A model generated the notes under the pieces. The model was given only the letters and a program-made list of their open reading frames with translations. It did no database searches and was not told the DNA's origin. A stretch of 64,000 bases of DNA, from assembly GCA_020628375.1 (NCBI GenBank), contig JAHDFD010000019.1, positions 1 to 64,000 on the forward strand, read 5' to 3'. Below, one piece after another: positions 26,542 through 36,079 of the stretch. The stretch is from Chitinophagales bacterium (GTDB taxonomy: Bacteria > Bacteroidota > Bacteroidia > Chitinophagales > UBA2359). A program made the position numbers and the translations under genes. Positions within the stretch are counted from its first letter, which is position 1; every line of letters starts with the position of its first letter.

Positions 26542-26667
26542 TTATTCTATTTTTTGTTGCACACAACTATACTGAGGATAGTAATCACAAATCAACAAAA
26601 TTTCATTACAAGAAGGGCAGTTGATATGTTTTTTATTCAACCAATTATCATCTTCCAATTCATCCAT
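26542..26667 (-). pseudogene. Truncated duplicate of the zinc-ribbon gene (5' end only)
   Basis: Reads MDELEDDNWLNKKHINCPSC and continues NEILLICD, almost identical to the first 30 residues of the protein encoded at 23010-23444, then diverges and stops after 41 codons. DNA identity is high over about 85 bases from the ATG (23360-23444 compared with 26583-26667). Only one of the zinc knuckles survives, so it is probably non-functional. It marks one end of the acylase-Crp segment. Confidence 0.8.
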
Positions 26668-26673
26668 ATATGT

Positions 26674-29600
26674 TTAATGTACAATTAATTTTTGTTCAAA
26701 GGTACTTGTTCCGTCTTCAATAAATAAAATGTACATACCCGCTTGTAAATGATTAAAATTTACTGAAGTATTTGTGCTTGAAATAATTTCAGAAAAAACT
26801 TCTTTTCCGTTTATGTGAAATAACTTCAGAACGAAATTATTGGTTTGTTCATTTTCTATATTTATAACTGGAGATTCGCCGTTTAGTATATTAGGATAAA
26901 TACGGAAATAGGTTTTAGAACTTATTGAATTATTACTAGGAACGCAATTAAATGGTGAAAGCAATAACTGTGCTTCCTGACAGCTTAAAGCCGTATTACC
27001 ATAAACTGAAAAACCGACTAGTCCGGCTTCATTAGCCGGTAAATTCGGAATCAATCCCAGACCAAAATAATCTGAACTACCATCATCATTAATATCTATC
27101 CCCCACTCTACATTCAAATTTTCACAATTCGTTTGTAATTCAATATAACAATCTTCCTGTACTATAATTTCTGCTTCAATAGGTTTATAGATCTCAAAGT
27201 CAATATTGTTCGTAAGTACAAATGTGGAATCACTACCACAATATACTTCATAGTTCAAACTGAAATTTTCTGAACAGCTCTCAATTTCCGGGCTTGTAAT
27301 ATTTATTTCATTATTGGAAATAGCAGACAGATCAAAGGTATAATCGTTTTCTTCGATCTTAACAGCTAAAGTTGCTTGTGGCAATTCGTTGTTATTATCA
27401 AAAACCAATACTAACTCATCGCCTTCGCAAAGCTGGTTTTCTGTAAGGCTGATATAAATTTGATTGACTAATTGTTCACAGGAATTATCTACGATCACTG
27501 GTTCAACACCAACTAATGAATCGATCGGATAACTTAAAATAGATCGGGCAAAAGTACCAACAAATAATGTTCGTTCTTCAGGGTTAAACTCAAGATCCAT
27601 TGCAGGAACAAATGGCATGTTATTACCTAGTCTTTCCCAACTTTCACCGGCATTGATACTTGCATAAACACCTATGTCAGTTCCAACAAATAAAACTGAA
27701 TCGGCATGGTTGGGTAAAATATAAATATCGTTTATACCGGCTTGAGGTAAGTTCGCAGAAATATCTTCCCATGCTGTTCCATTATTAACAGAACGATGAA
27801 CATGAGGGATATATTCATTGCTTCTATAACCAGAATGGGTAACGTAAACGGTGTTTTCTGTGTCAGGAGATGCTTTAATACTAGTGATGAATCGTTCGGG
27901 TAAACCTTCATCGATACGCTCCCAGTTATCAGCATTGTCTAAGGTTCGCCATGCTCGTCCATCACCGGTTCCGGCATAAATAATACTCTCATTCACATAG
28001 GAAAGATCAAGTGAAGTAACTGAACGTGTAGTACTTGGTACATCTTCCAAAAGCTCATTTGTAAGGCGTGGACTGATTTCGGTTACTTCTTTTGTGCCAA
28101 AAAATGTAGAAGGATTCCAATCTACTTTAAAAATCGATTCCCCGCCGGTAAACATAACTAAAGGGTCTTCTTTGCTGAACGTGTAAGGCGTATTCCAATT
28201 GGCATTCAAACCATTGGTATAATCGGTAACACTTAAAAAATCAAGGTTAGAAGCATCTTCTTCTACTCCACTATTCATAATAATATTACCACGTTGATAT
28301 TCCGTAAAATAATATTCTTCGCTAGGATGATAATAGAGCTGAAAACCATCACCTACCGAAAATCGGAACCAGTCATTGAGGCTTTCAGCATTTCCTTTTG
28401 CGCAGTTATTATCTTGTGCTCCACCTTGGTACGAATTGCTTTGTCTTGGATTATAAGCAACTCTGTAAAATTGGGTAACAGCATTATTCTCAATTTTTTC
28501 AAAGGTTTCTATATCGGGATATTTTTTATACAAGCCTCCGTCTGTCGCCAATAAATAACTACCGTCTGAAAGAAAATGAATATCGTGTGTATCGGGATGG
28601 TAATTACTGATCCAATTACCTGAATTATAACCAATAAAAGATTCGTAAATACTTCCTACCAGATACATATTTACTCCTAAGCGGTAGAATTCTTCATTGT
28701 TATCGGGGTTTATCTGTAATTTATCGAAGTACCATCCAAAGCTGCTATAAGTAAAATACAAATCAAAATATGCCCAGCTTTCTCCGCCATCAATTGATTG
28801 AAAATAGCCTTCAGCATTAAAACTATCGTTAAGAAAAATGGCAAACAACCGATCAGCGTTTTGTTCATCAACGGTAAAAATTACTTTGGTTGAAAAAACA
28901 GGAACCTGACCTTCTGTAATATTACTCCATGTTTCACCTCCATCATTCGTTTTATAAATATGATTGCTTTCTGCTCCCATGAAAGATTCAGTATTTGTAC
29001 GAATGCGGGCAAATCCGGAAGCATATAATTGGTCTGGATTTGCCGGGTTGATATAAATATCAAGTGCCCCCGTCTGGTCATCAATAAAAAGTATTTGATT
29101 CCAGTTCAGCCCACCATCTTCAGATTTATAAACTCCTCTATTTTCGTTACGAACCATAGGTACTCCCATACAAGCCGCATATATAACCGATGAGTTTTCA
29201 GGATGTACAACAACCTTACTTACAATACCCATTTCGTTTAATCCTGAATTTTCCCAACTTTCACCACCATCGGTGCTTTTATAAATACCATCACCAATAT
29301 GAGCAGAATATGGAATACTATTATCGCCCGTTCCTGCCCAAATAATTTCAGGATTAGTGGGGTCAAAAGCGATATCGCTCAAAGAAAGCGAAGCTTCATT
29401 GTCAAATACTGGATACCAGTTTTGTCCACCATTAATGGTTTTAAAAATACCCCCAAAAGCATAACCTATAAGAATTATATCCTCATTCTCAGGATGTACA
29501 GCAATGGTAGAAATTCTACCGCCTATATTTCCCGGTCCTTGCGTTGTCCAGGGTTCATCAAACTTGTTACTTGCTTTAAAGTTTGTTAAGTTTTGTTGTT

Positions 29601-29796
29601 CTGTTTTTAATACTTTTTTGAATTGCTGATGATCGTAGCTTTCATCAGGAAAAGTACGCATTGCCAGCAAGTAGTTATAAGGTGCTTGTTTTTCGTGTAT
29701 GCGTTTGTGTACATTCTCGGTTGTTGTAACTTCAGCCGAAAAAAAATAAAGACCTGCTAAAATGATGATAATTAAAATGGATACAGATTTTTTCAT
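26674..29796 (-). CDS. Large BNR/sortilin-type propeller protein with T9SS sorting domain
   Basis: About 1040 residues, with an N-terminal hydrophobic export signal (KKSVSILIIIILAGLYFFSA). Residues 90-750 are a long series of BNR/VPS10-like repeats, including GGIFKTINGGQNW, GIYKSTDGGESW, GVYKSEDGGLNW and IYKTNDGGETW, the Asp-box pattern of sialidase and sortilin propellers. An acidic, Cys-containing segment follows, then a type A T9SS sorting domain (YRIYPNILNGESPVINI...LQAGMYILFI). I prefer the ATG at 29796 (MKKSV) over 29811. Likely a surface adhesin or glycan-binding protein; no catalytic residues are recognised. Confidence 0.88.
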   Translation of the reverse strand: MKKSVSILIIIILAGLYFFSAEVTTTENVHKRIHEKQAPYNYLLAMRTFPDESYDHQQFKKVLKTEQQNLTNFKASNKFDEPWTTQGPGNIGGRISTIAVHPENEDIILIGYAFGGIFKTINGGQNWYPVFDNEASLSLSDIAFDPTNPEIIWAGTGDNSIPYSAHIGDGIYKSTDGGESWENSGLNEMGIVSKVVVHPENSSVIYAACMGVPMVRNENRGVYKSEDGGLNWNQILFIDDQTGALDIYINPANPDQLYASGFARIRTNTESFMGAESNHIYKTNDGGETWSNITEGQVPVFSTKVIFTVDEQNADRLFAIFLNDSFNAEGYFQSIDGGESWAYFDLYFTYSSFGWYFDKLQINPDNNEEFYRLGVNMYLVGSIYESFIGYNSGNWISNYHPDTHDIHFLSDGSYLLATDGGLYKKYPDIETFEKIENNAVTQFYRVAYNPRQSNSYQGGAQDNNCAKGNAESLNDWFRFSVGDGFQLYYHPSEEYYFTEYQRGNIIMNSGVEEDASNLDFLSVTDYTNGLNANWNTPYTFSKEDPLVMFTGGESIFKVDWNPSTFFGTKEVTEISPRLTNELLEDVPSTTRSVTSLDLSYVNESIIYAGTGDGRAWRTLDNADNWERIDEGLPERFITSIKASPDTENTVYVTHSGYRSNEYIPHVHRSVNNGTAWEDISANLPQAGINDIYILPNHADSVLFVGTDIGVYASINAGESWERLGNNMPFVPAMDLEFNPEERTLFVGTFARSILSYPIDSLVGVEPVIVDNSCEQLVNQIYISLTENQLCEGDELVLVFDNNNELPQATLAVKIEENDYTFDLSAISNNEINITSPEIESCSENFSLNYEVYCGSDSTFVLTNNIDFEIYKPIEAEIIVQEDCYIELQTNCENLNVEWGIDINDDGSSDYFGLGLIPNLPANEAGLVGFSVYGNTALSCQEAQLLLSPFNCVPSNNSISSKTYFRIYPNILNGESPVINIENEQTNNFVLKLFHINGKEVFSEIISSTNTSVNFNHLQAGMYILFIEDGTSTFEQKLIVH

Positions 29797-30010
29797 TTTA
29801 TGAAAATACAACTTTCGGCAGAGCTTTATAGTCGTTCTTTTTACTTTATCTGTTTTAATTAATTCACTCTTTGTATTTGGTAAAGATGAATAACTTAAAA
29901 ATTACGGCATAGTTATTGGATATTAGGAGTTTACGTAAGTAAAATAAGAGTATTTTTAAAAATACTTTTACACGACTACTTAAGCTCAAATTGAAGTTTA
30001 CATACAAGTA

Positions 30011-30026
30011 AAGGAGAGGGGTTTTG
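30011..30026 (+). promoter_or_regulatory. Strong Shine-Dalgarno preceding a TTG start
   Basis: AAGGAGAGGGG (30011-30021) lies at normal spacing from the TTG at 30024-30026. Strong SD sequences are uncommon in Bacteroidota, where most genes here have only A-rich leaders, so this supports the non-ATG start of the sensor kinase. Confidence 0.65.
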
Positions 30027-32333
30027 AAAATTATTGCCGAATATAACCATACAAAATATAAAGGATATTTTAACTTTTTTGCTAAGTTATCACTGCTTCT
30101 TTATTGTTTCCTACTAACATATAACGTTGTAGCACAGCCTACTTTAAAGATCTCGGATAAGCGTGATAATTATGAATTAACATCTTATATAGAAGTTTTA
30201 GAAGACAAAAAAGGAACCTTATCACTTAAGGAAGCGATAACCAATGAATTTACACCAATAGATGACTGGAATCAACCTGATTATGATGTAAATGTTTATT
30301 GGGCTAAGTTCAAGCTATACAATGCTTTCCCGAAGAGTAAAATGGTTCAGGATTGGTTATTAGCATTCAATCCGTATAATGTTGATATAACCGTTTTCTT
30401 ACCCGATACAGATAGTAAGTCAGGATATAGTGAATTACGATCGGGCTCAGGAGTTCCTTACGACGAAAGAGCATATCACCCGGTAGCAGATATGTCCAGA
30501 TCCAATGTAAGAGTAAGCCTTCCAAGTAGTAAAGCCGTCGAAGTTTATGTAAAATTTCAAGACGACAGACCAGGAAGACATGCCTATTTTGATACCAAAC
30601 TTTTTTCTATAGAGAAGTTCGGAAGACAAGCCTTAATACATTCTATTTTCAACTCTTTCTTAGTGGGAGGATTGTTTATGATGCTTATTATTGTTGTCAT
30701 TCTCAACTGGTTTTCATGGAGAATCGAATATTATTACTACATTCTCTATTTGGCTTGTTTGTTAGTTATCGAGTTCTTTTATATGGGGGTCGATAATATG
30801 TATCTATCTTCTAATCTGGGAATATTGAGTTTCTGGACAGAACAGAACCTATTTGCCGAAAAACCCGAACATCGTTTGTTAGTGAATATAGTATTCTATA
30901 TTACCTATGTTTCTTACCTGCTATTCATTCGGGAGTTTTTAGAGTTACCTAAAAAACTACCACACTGGAACAGAGTATTCCAAATGTTAATGCTTATTGG
31001 ACTGATTGCTATGTTAGCAGCGCAAATACAGCTGGTAGTAAGCGATTATGATATTTCTGCATTTATGAGAATAACAGGTGCTTACATCGCTGTTGTTTAT
31101 ATTGTATTATTTGTCTTCATGTGTTCGTTGGTTAATTATCCTATAAAACGGAAGCTTCTTATAATACTTGGTTTATTCATCACAATTTTAGGTGGTATTC
31201 CATTGGTGGTTATCTCTATTTTTCAAACACACCCACTTTATTCTTATGCAGCAACCATACTTTTAGTAGCGTTCTTTATAGAAAAAATAATTTTCACTTT
31301 TGCGCTTAGTTTCCGACAGAGAGATATTGAAACGAAGCTTCGTAAAAACGAAGAAAAGCAAAAGATGGTACTTAGAAAACAAAATGAAAAATTAGAGGCT
31401 GCTGTTAAACAAAGAACAAAAAAACTAACCGAACAGCAAACAGCATTAAAGTCAACAATATCTACTTTAAAGAATACACAATCAGAATTGGAGAGTTCTT
31501 TTACAAACCTTCAGAACGCGCAAACTAAACTGGTTGAAAGCGAGAAGATGGCATCTTTAGGTGTCTTGACAGCGGGAGTTGCCCATGAAATAAACAACCC
31601 TATTAACTTTATTGCCAATGGTATAGATAATATCGAGTACAACTTTGTTGATCTCATAGAAGCTATTGAAAAATATAAAGAATTGGATCCAAATGGCAAT
31701 GTAGAAGAACAATTAGCTGACATCAACGAGTTTAACGAAACTATCGAATTAGAAGATCTGATAGATGATTCTAAGAAAATGTTTGTGAGTATTAGAAATG
31801 GAGTTAGTAGAACAGTAGGCATCGTTAAAAGTCTGAAGAACTTCTCCAGACTCGATGAAGAAGCGTTTAAAGAAGCCGATATTCATGAAGGTATAGAGAG
31901 TACCCTAGAGATTCTAACCAATAAAATAAAAAATCGAGTTGAAATAATTCGTAATTATGGTGTTTTTCCAAAAATTCTTTGTAATCCGGGTAAATTGAAT
32001 CAGGTATTTATGAATATTATTGGAAATGCTGCACAAGCCATTGAAGGTGAGGGAACTATAAAAATTACCACTAAAACAATAGATGACGGTAAAACACTTC
32101 AATTAGAATTTGAAGATAGTGGTTCGGGCATGGATGAAGAAACAAAAAACCGTATCTTTGAACCTTTCTTTACAACTAAGGAAGTCGGACAAGGAACCGG
32201 ACTAGGGCTTTCTATTACTTATGGAATCATTCAGGAACATGAAGGAGACATAGAGGTGGAAAGCGAACCTGGAAAAGGAACTAAATTTATCATTCGAATT
32301 CCTTTTAGAAAACAGGTGAAAAATAATGAGTAA
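30024..32333 (+). CDS. 7TMR-DISM sensor histidine kinase
   Basis: A 769-residue membrane sensor. Signal peptide, an extracytoplasmic 7TMR-DISM extracellular domain (about residues 30-200; WAKFKLYNAFPKSK...QDWLLAF), seven transmembrane helices (about 205-430), a coiled coil, then the kinase core: H-box with His521 (GVAHEINNPINF), N-box (NIIGNAAQAI), DSGSGM and GTGLGLSI. The ligand is unknown; related extracellular domains are thought to bind carbohydrates or small molecules. It starts with TTG and a strong SD, and overlaps the next gene by 8 bp, so the receiver-kinase downstream is the likely phosphorylation partner. The ammonium transporter follows in the same unit. Confidence 0.93.
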   Translation: MKIIAEYNHTKYKGYFNFFAKLSLLLYCFLLTYNVVAQPTLKISDKRDNYELTSYIEVLEDKKGTLSLKEAITNEFTPIDDWNQPDYDVNVYWAKFKLYNAFPKSKMVQDWLLAFNPYNVDITVFLPDTDSKSGYSELRSGSGVPYDERAYHPVADMSRSNVRVSLPSSKAVEVYVKFQDDRPGRHAYFDTKLFSIEKFGRQALIHSIFNSFLVGGLFMMLIIVVILNWFSWRIEYYYYILYLACLLVIEFFYMGVDNMYLSSNLGILSFWTEQNLFAEKPEHRLLVNIVFYITYVSYLLFIREFLELPKKLPHWNRVFQMLMLIGLIAMLAAQIQLVVSDYDISAFMRITGAYIAVVYIVLFVFMCSLVNYPIKRKLLIILGLFITILGGIPLVVISIFQTHPLYSYAATILLVAFFIEKIIFTFALSFRQRDIETKLRKNEEKQKMVLRKQNEKLEAAVKQRTKKLTEQQTALKSTISTLKNTQSELESSFTNLQNAQTKLVESEKMASLGVLTAGVAHEINNPINFIANGIDNIEYNFVDLIEAIEKYKELDPNGNVEEQLADINEFNETIELEDLIDDSKKMFVSIRNGVSRTVGIVKSLKNFSRLDEEAFKEADIHEGIESTLEILTNKIKNRVEIIRNYGVFPKILCNPGKLNQVFMNIIGNAAQAIEGEGTIKITTKTIDDGKTLQLEFEDSGSGMDEETKNRIFEPFFTTKEVGQGTGLGLSITYGIIQEHEGDIEVESEPGKGTKFIIRIPFRKQVKNNE

Positions 32334-33483
32334 TAAACCTACAGTGCTTTATTTAGATGATGAAGCTGACAATCTCACTGTGTTCAAAGCAGCATTCAGA
32401 CGCGATTTTCGTGTAATAACCACTACCTCTCCATTAGAAGCGTTAGACATTTTAGAAAAAGAAGAAATTCCGGTAATTATTACCGATCAACGTATGCCCG
32501 GAATGACAGGAGTGCAATTCTTAGATGCCATTCCGGAAAAGAATAAGGCAATGCGTATGATATTAACAGGGTTCAGTGATGTGGAAACCATTATTCATGC
32601 GATTAACAAGTGTAATGTTAGTCAATACATAACCAAACCCTGGGATAGAACCGAACTGAAAGTTATCATCGAAAAGGAAATTGAGAAATTCAAGTTAGAG
32701 AAAAAAACAAAAGAAATGCTCGATAATCTCAGAACTTCCAATGAAGAGTTGATGGAGCAAACCATGAATGCGAAGTTAAATTCCAAATCACTACAAGAGT
32801 TCATGAACATGATTAGTCATGAATTAAGGACACCAATGAATGGAATAATAAACATTGCTAACCTTAGTCTTTCTGATGAAGATGAAGATTCTAAAGCAGA
32901 AAATTTAAAACAAATAATTGCTTCCGGGCAAGCCTTACTCGAGGTCGTTAACACACTGAAAGATAAGCTCGAAGTAGCATCTAAAGAAAATATTATTAAC
33001 CTACCATTCAAACTGCTAGACATAAGTGATGAAATTATAAATCGTTATAAAGGCAATAATAAGAATCTGGCGCTAACCATAGAACAGGAACACGTTAATA
33101 CTTATGAATACTATGGTGAAATATTGGGAAATCCAGACAACTTACGCCTTATTTTAGACAATCTTGTAAGTAATGCTGTGAAATATACGCCCGAAGGAAG
33201 TGTAACACTATTTTCTGAGATTAAGAATAAAACCAACAATAATATAGAAATTCTTTTCAAAGTTATAGATACTGGAATAGGTATAGCAGAAGCACAACAA
33301 AAAAGTATTTTAAGCCTTTTCAACCCCGATAAAAGAGATAAAATCAATCAGGCTGAGTTCGATGTCGGTTTACCCCTTGTAAAGCGATTAATTCGTTCTG
33401 AAAATAGTGAGTTAAACATTGAAAGTGAACTAGATAAAGGAAGTGTTTTCAGTTTTAGTATGAAATTTGCTTTACCTAAATAG
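32326..33483 (+). CDS. Response-regulator receiver fused to histidine kinase
   Basis: Receiver domain at residues 5-125 with phospho-acceptor Asp54 (IITDQRMPGMTG), conserved Lys in ITKPWD, then a coiled coil and a kinase core: H-box ISHELRTPMNG with His165 and N-box LDNLVSNAVKY, DTGIGI. The ATP-lid G2 box is degenerate (FDVGLPL instead of GTGLGL), so catalytic activity may be weak and phosphotransfer from the upstream kinase more important. It overlaps the upstream gene by 8 bp and precedes amt by 19 bp. The receiver is closely similar to that of the cyclase at 36080. Confidence 0.9.
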   Translation: MSNKPTVLYLDDEADNLTVFKAAFRRDFRVITTTSPLEALDILEKEEIPVIITDQRMPGMTGVQFLDAIPEKNKAMRMILTGFSDVETIIHAINKCNVSQYITKPWDRTELKVIIEKEIEKFKLEKKTKEMLDNLRTSNEELMEQTMNAKLNSKSLQEFMNMISHELRTPMNGIINIANLSLSDEDEDSKAENLKQIIASGQALLEVVNTLKDKLEVASKENIINLPFKLLDISDEIINRYKGNNKNLALTIEQEHVNTYEYYGEILGNPDNLRLILDNLVSNAVKYTPEGSVTLFSEIKNKTNNNIEILFKVIDTGIGIAEAQQKSILSLFNPDKRDKINQAEFDVGLPLVKRLIRSENSELNIESELDKGSVFSFSMKFALPK

Positions 33484-33502
33484 TAAAGTAAAATAAGATG
33501 GA

Positions 33503-34717
33503 ATGGAGAACATAACTCCTGAACAATTTGAAGAATTAAGGAAACTGAGTGAGTCTGCACTATTTGCTGCCAATAACACTTGGTTATTGAATGCAACAGT
33601 TCTTGTGTTTATGATGCACCTTGGTTTTGCTATGCTTGAAGCAGGGTTTGTTCAGCCTAAGAATATCATCAATATCCTATTTAAGAACACTATGGTAATC
33701 TGTATCGGATTATTGTCGTATTACTTTATAGGTTTTGGATTAATGTATCCGGGAGATGCATCGGCAGGTGGTTTTTTTGGTTTTGCCGGCTTCGGAGCAA
33801 ATTTACCAGATGGTTATGATCCTTTGACTTATGCAGAAGGGAAATACACCTATTGGACCGAATTTATATTCCAGGCGATGTTTGCTGCAACCGCTGCAAC
33901 AATCGTATCAGGTGCTGTTGCCGAGAGAATTAAATTATCTGCTTTCTTGGGATTCACCATATTTTTGGTAACCTTTAGTTATCCTATTACAGGATTCTGG
34001 CATTGGGGAGGCGGTTGGTTGGCAAAATTGGGTTTCCATGATCTTGCCGGATGTGCCATGATCCATATTGTAGGTGGAACTGCCGCTTTGGTAATGGCTG
34101 TTTTACTTGGTCCACGTGTAGGAAGATATGGTGCAGATGGAAGTATTAATGTTATACCTGAAAATAATTTACCTTTTGTTGCCGTAGGTGTATTCTTACT
34201 ATGGTTCGGGTGGTTTGGTTTTAATGGTGGTTCGGTTTTAAGTGCCGACCCCGAATTAGTCTCCAAAGTATTTGCAGTTACAGGATTAGGTAGTGCTGCT
34301 GGGGCAATAGGCGCTTTAATCGCTGCTTATGCCCGATTCAAAACTTATGATTTAACCATGACCCTGAACGGTATATTGGGTGGATTAGTTGGCATTACAG
34401 CAGGAGCCGACCTGCTTTCTCCGGCGCAAGCTGTTTTTATTGGATTCGTTGCAGGTTTAATGGTACCTTATGTTGTGCACATGTTCGACCTAATCAGAGT
34501 AGATGACCCGGTTGGTGCAACTACTGTACATTTAGTAGGTGGATTGTGGGGTGCTTTAGCAGTAGGTATTTTTACAGAAGTTAGCTTCTTAGTGCAACTT
34601 GTTGGTTGTATTTGCGTATTTGCCTTTACGCTAGTGTTCTCATTCTTAATTGGTTATATACTTCAGGCAACACTTGGGCTTAGAGTTTCAGCTGAAAAAG
34701 AAAAACAAGGACTCTAG
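33503..34717 (+). CDS. amt: Ammonium transporter
   Basis: Amt/MEP/Rh channel, 404 residues, about 11 transmembrane helices in the inner membrane. Family signatures: HLGFAMLEAGF, FWHWGGGWLAKLGFHDLAGC containing the DFAGG-like segment, FGWFGFNGGS and VGATTVHLVGGLWG with the second pore His. It has no N-terminal signal extension. No glnK (PII) gene is adjacent, unlike in most Proteobacteria and many Bacteroidota. The upstream sensor genes and the downstream porin suggest an operon for ammonium sensing and uptake. Confidence 0.97.
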   Translation: MENITPEQFEELRKLSESALFAANNTWLLNATVLVFMMHLGFAMLEAGFVQPKNIINILFKNTMVICIGLLSYYFIGFGLMYPGDASAGGFFGFAGFGANLPDGYDPLTYAEGKYTYWTEFIFQAMFAATAATIVSGAVAERIKLSAFLGFTIFLVTFSYPITGFWHWGGGWLAKLGFHDLAGCAMIHIVGGTAALVMAVLLGPRVGRYGADGSINVIPENNLPFVAVGVFLLWFGWFGFNGGSVLSADPELVSKVFAVTGLGSAAGAIGALIAAYARFKTYDLTMTLNGILGGLVGITAGADLLSPAQAVFIGFVAGLMVPYVVHMFDLIRVDDPVGATTVHLVGGLWGALAVGIFTEVSFLVQLVGCICVFAFTLVFSFLIGYILQATLGLRVSAEKEKQGL

Positions 34718-34770
34718 TTTTTTATTTGAAAAATTATTGAATAGATTTGTTCCTAAAAATTGTATTTATC

Positions 34771-35862
34771 ATGAGCTTTTCACTCAAACTTTTCTTATTC
34801 TTTTTTGCTTCTACATTCATTTGTGTAGCTCAGCAAAACACTTTCGATACTATTGAAGAAGAAATAATTGAAGAAGACACACGTTTCAAATTGCCTTTTG
34901 AGGTGTCTGGTTTCGTAGATGGTTATTACCAATATAATTTTAATGAAACTGGTTTTGGAACAAGTTTCACCGACAGGCATAATACTTTTGCTTTAGGAAT
35001 GGCAAATGTGGTGTTAAGCCGTGAAGGAAAAGTGGGCTTTGTAGCAGACCTTGCGTTCGGCCCTCGAGCTACGGCTGCAAATGGACTTTGGAATGATGAT
35101 CCAACCCTTTCAGCAATAAAGCAATTGTTCATAACTTATACACCTGCTGATTTCCTAACCCTGACCTTTGGTAATTTCTCAACTTTTGTTGGTTATGAAT
35201 TGATCGATTCGCCGGGTAATGTTAATTATAGTACCTCTTATTTGTTTTCAAATGGTCCTTTCTTCCATACTGGTTTGAAGGCAGACTTTACACTGAATGA
35301 AAATTTCGGAGCCATGATCGGTGTATTCAATGATACAGATGATAAGTTCGATGAAATTTCCGGAAAACACTTAGGTGCGCAATTGTCTGCAAATGTTGGA
35401 GAGTTCAGTGGTTACCTGAATTTTATTGCTGGTAAAGACGGTGAGATCATAAATGCAGATGGGGAGACAGAGAACATCAACGAATATGAAATAGATTTAA
35501 CTGCTACTTACCAGGCAAGCGACGATATTATGATTGGGTTGAATGTAGCAAATTATGGTTCAGCATCTAAATCGTTCGATACAGGAGGATTTATGGGAGC
35601 TGCTTTGTATCTAACCTTCGCAGCAAGTGAAACTTTCGATCTTGGTTTAAGAGCCGAACACTTCAGAACAAGAAATGGATACTTCAATGAAGAAGATCCT
35701 TCAGTTACTGCTTTAACAGCTTCGGGTAATATTAAAATTGGTAACTTAACCATTATTCCTGAATTCAGAGCAGACCTTGCTTCAAGCGATTACTTCTCTA
35801 AAGATGGAGAAGCTAGAAACAATCAATTGGGTGTTTTAGTTGGAGCTGTTTATTCTTTCTAA
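34771..35862 (+). CDS. Outer-membrane porin (OmpL-like beta-barrel)
   Basis: Mature beta-barrel protein of the OmpL-like porin-2 type. I start at the ATG at 34771 (MSFSLKLFLFFFASTFICVAQ), which gives a signal peptide cleaved near CVAQ; the longer version from a TTG at 34747 adds an implausible extra stretch. Strands such as FEVSGFVDGYYQYNFN and GVLVGAVYSF (terminal Phe) are typical. Location 53 bp after amt suggests co-transcription and a role in ammonium entry across the outer membrane, inferred from context only. Confidence 0.85.
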   Translation: MSFSLKLFLFFFASTFICVAQQNTFDTIEEEIIEEDTRFKLPFEVSGFVDGYYQYNFNETGFGTSFTDRHNTFALGMANVVLSREGKVGFVADLAFGPRATAANGLWNDDPTLSAIKQLFITYTPADFLTLTFGNFSTFVGYELIDSPGNVNYSTSYLFSNGPFFHTGLKADFTLNENFGAMIGVFNDTDDKFDEISGKHLGAQLSANVGEFSGYLNFIAGKDGEIINADGETENINEYEIDLTATYQASDDIMIGLNVANYGSASKSFDTGGFMGAALYLTFAASETFDLGLRAEHFRTRNGYFNEEDPSVTALTASGNIKIGNLTIIPEFRADLASSDYFSKDGEARNNQLGVLVGAVYSF

Positions 35863-35880
35863 TATTTAATTAAACAATTA

Positions 35881-35915
35881 TTCCTCAGTTTTTATTAAAC
35901 TGGGGAATTTTTTTT
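35881..35915 (+). terminator. Terminator after the amt-porin operon
   Basis: TTCCTCAGTTT (35881-35891) pairs with AAACTGGGGAA (35897-35907) with a 5-base loop and one G-U pair, followed by eight T. Confidence 0.88.
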
Positions 35916-36079
35916 GTTTTATGGTGTACTTAGCTAAACATATACTAACTTTATACGTTCAATCTGTTGACCTTTAGAGGCAATTAAAGATTAAACACTC
36001 AGTTAAAATACTATACTAAAGACTACTACTAAATTGATTGATTTTTTGAACAAATATTGTTCTAAATATATAAGTAAGA

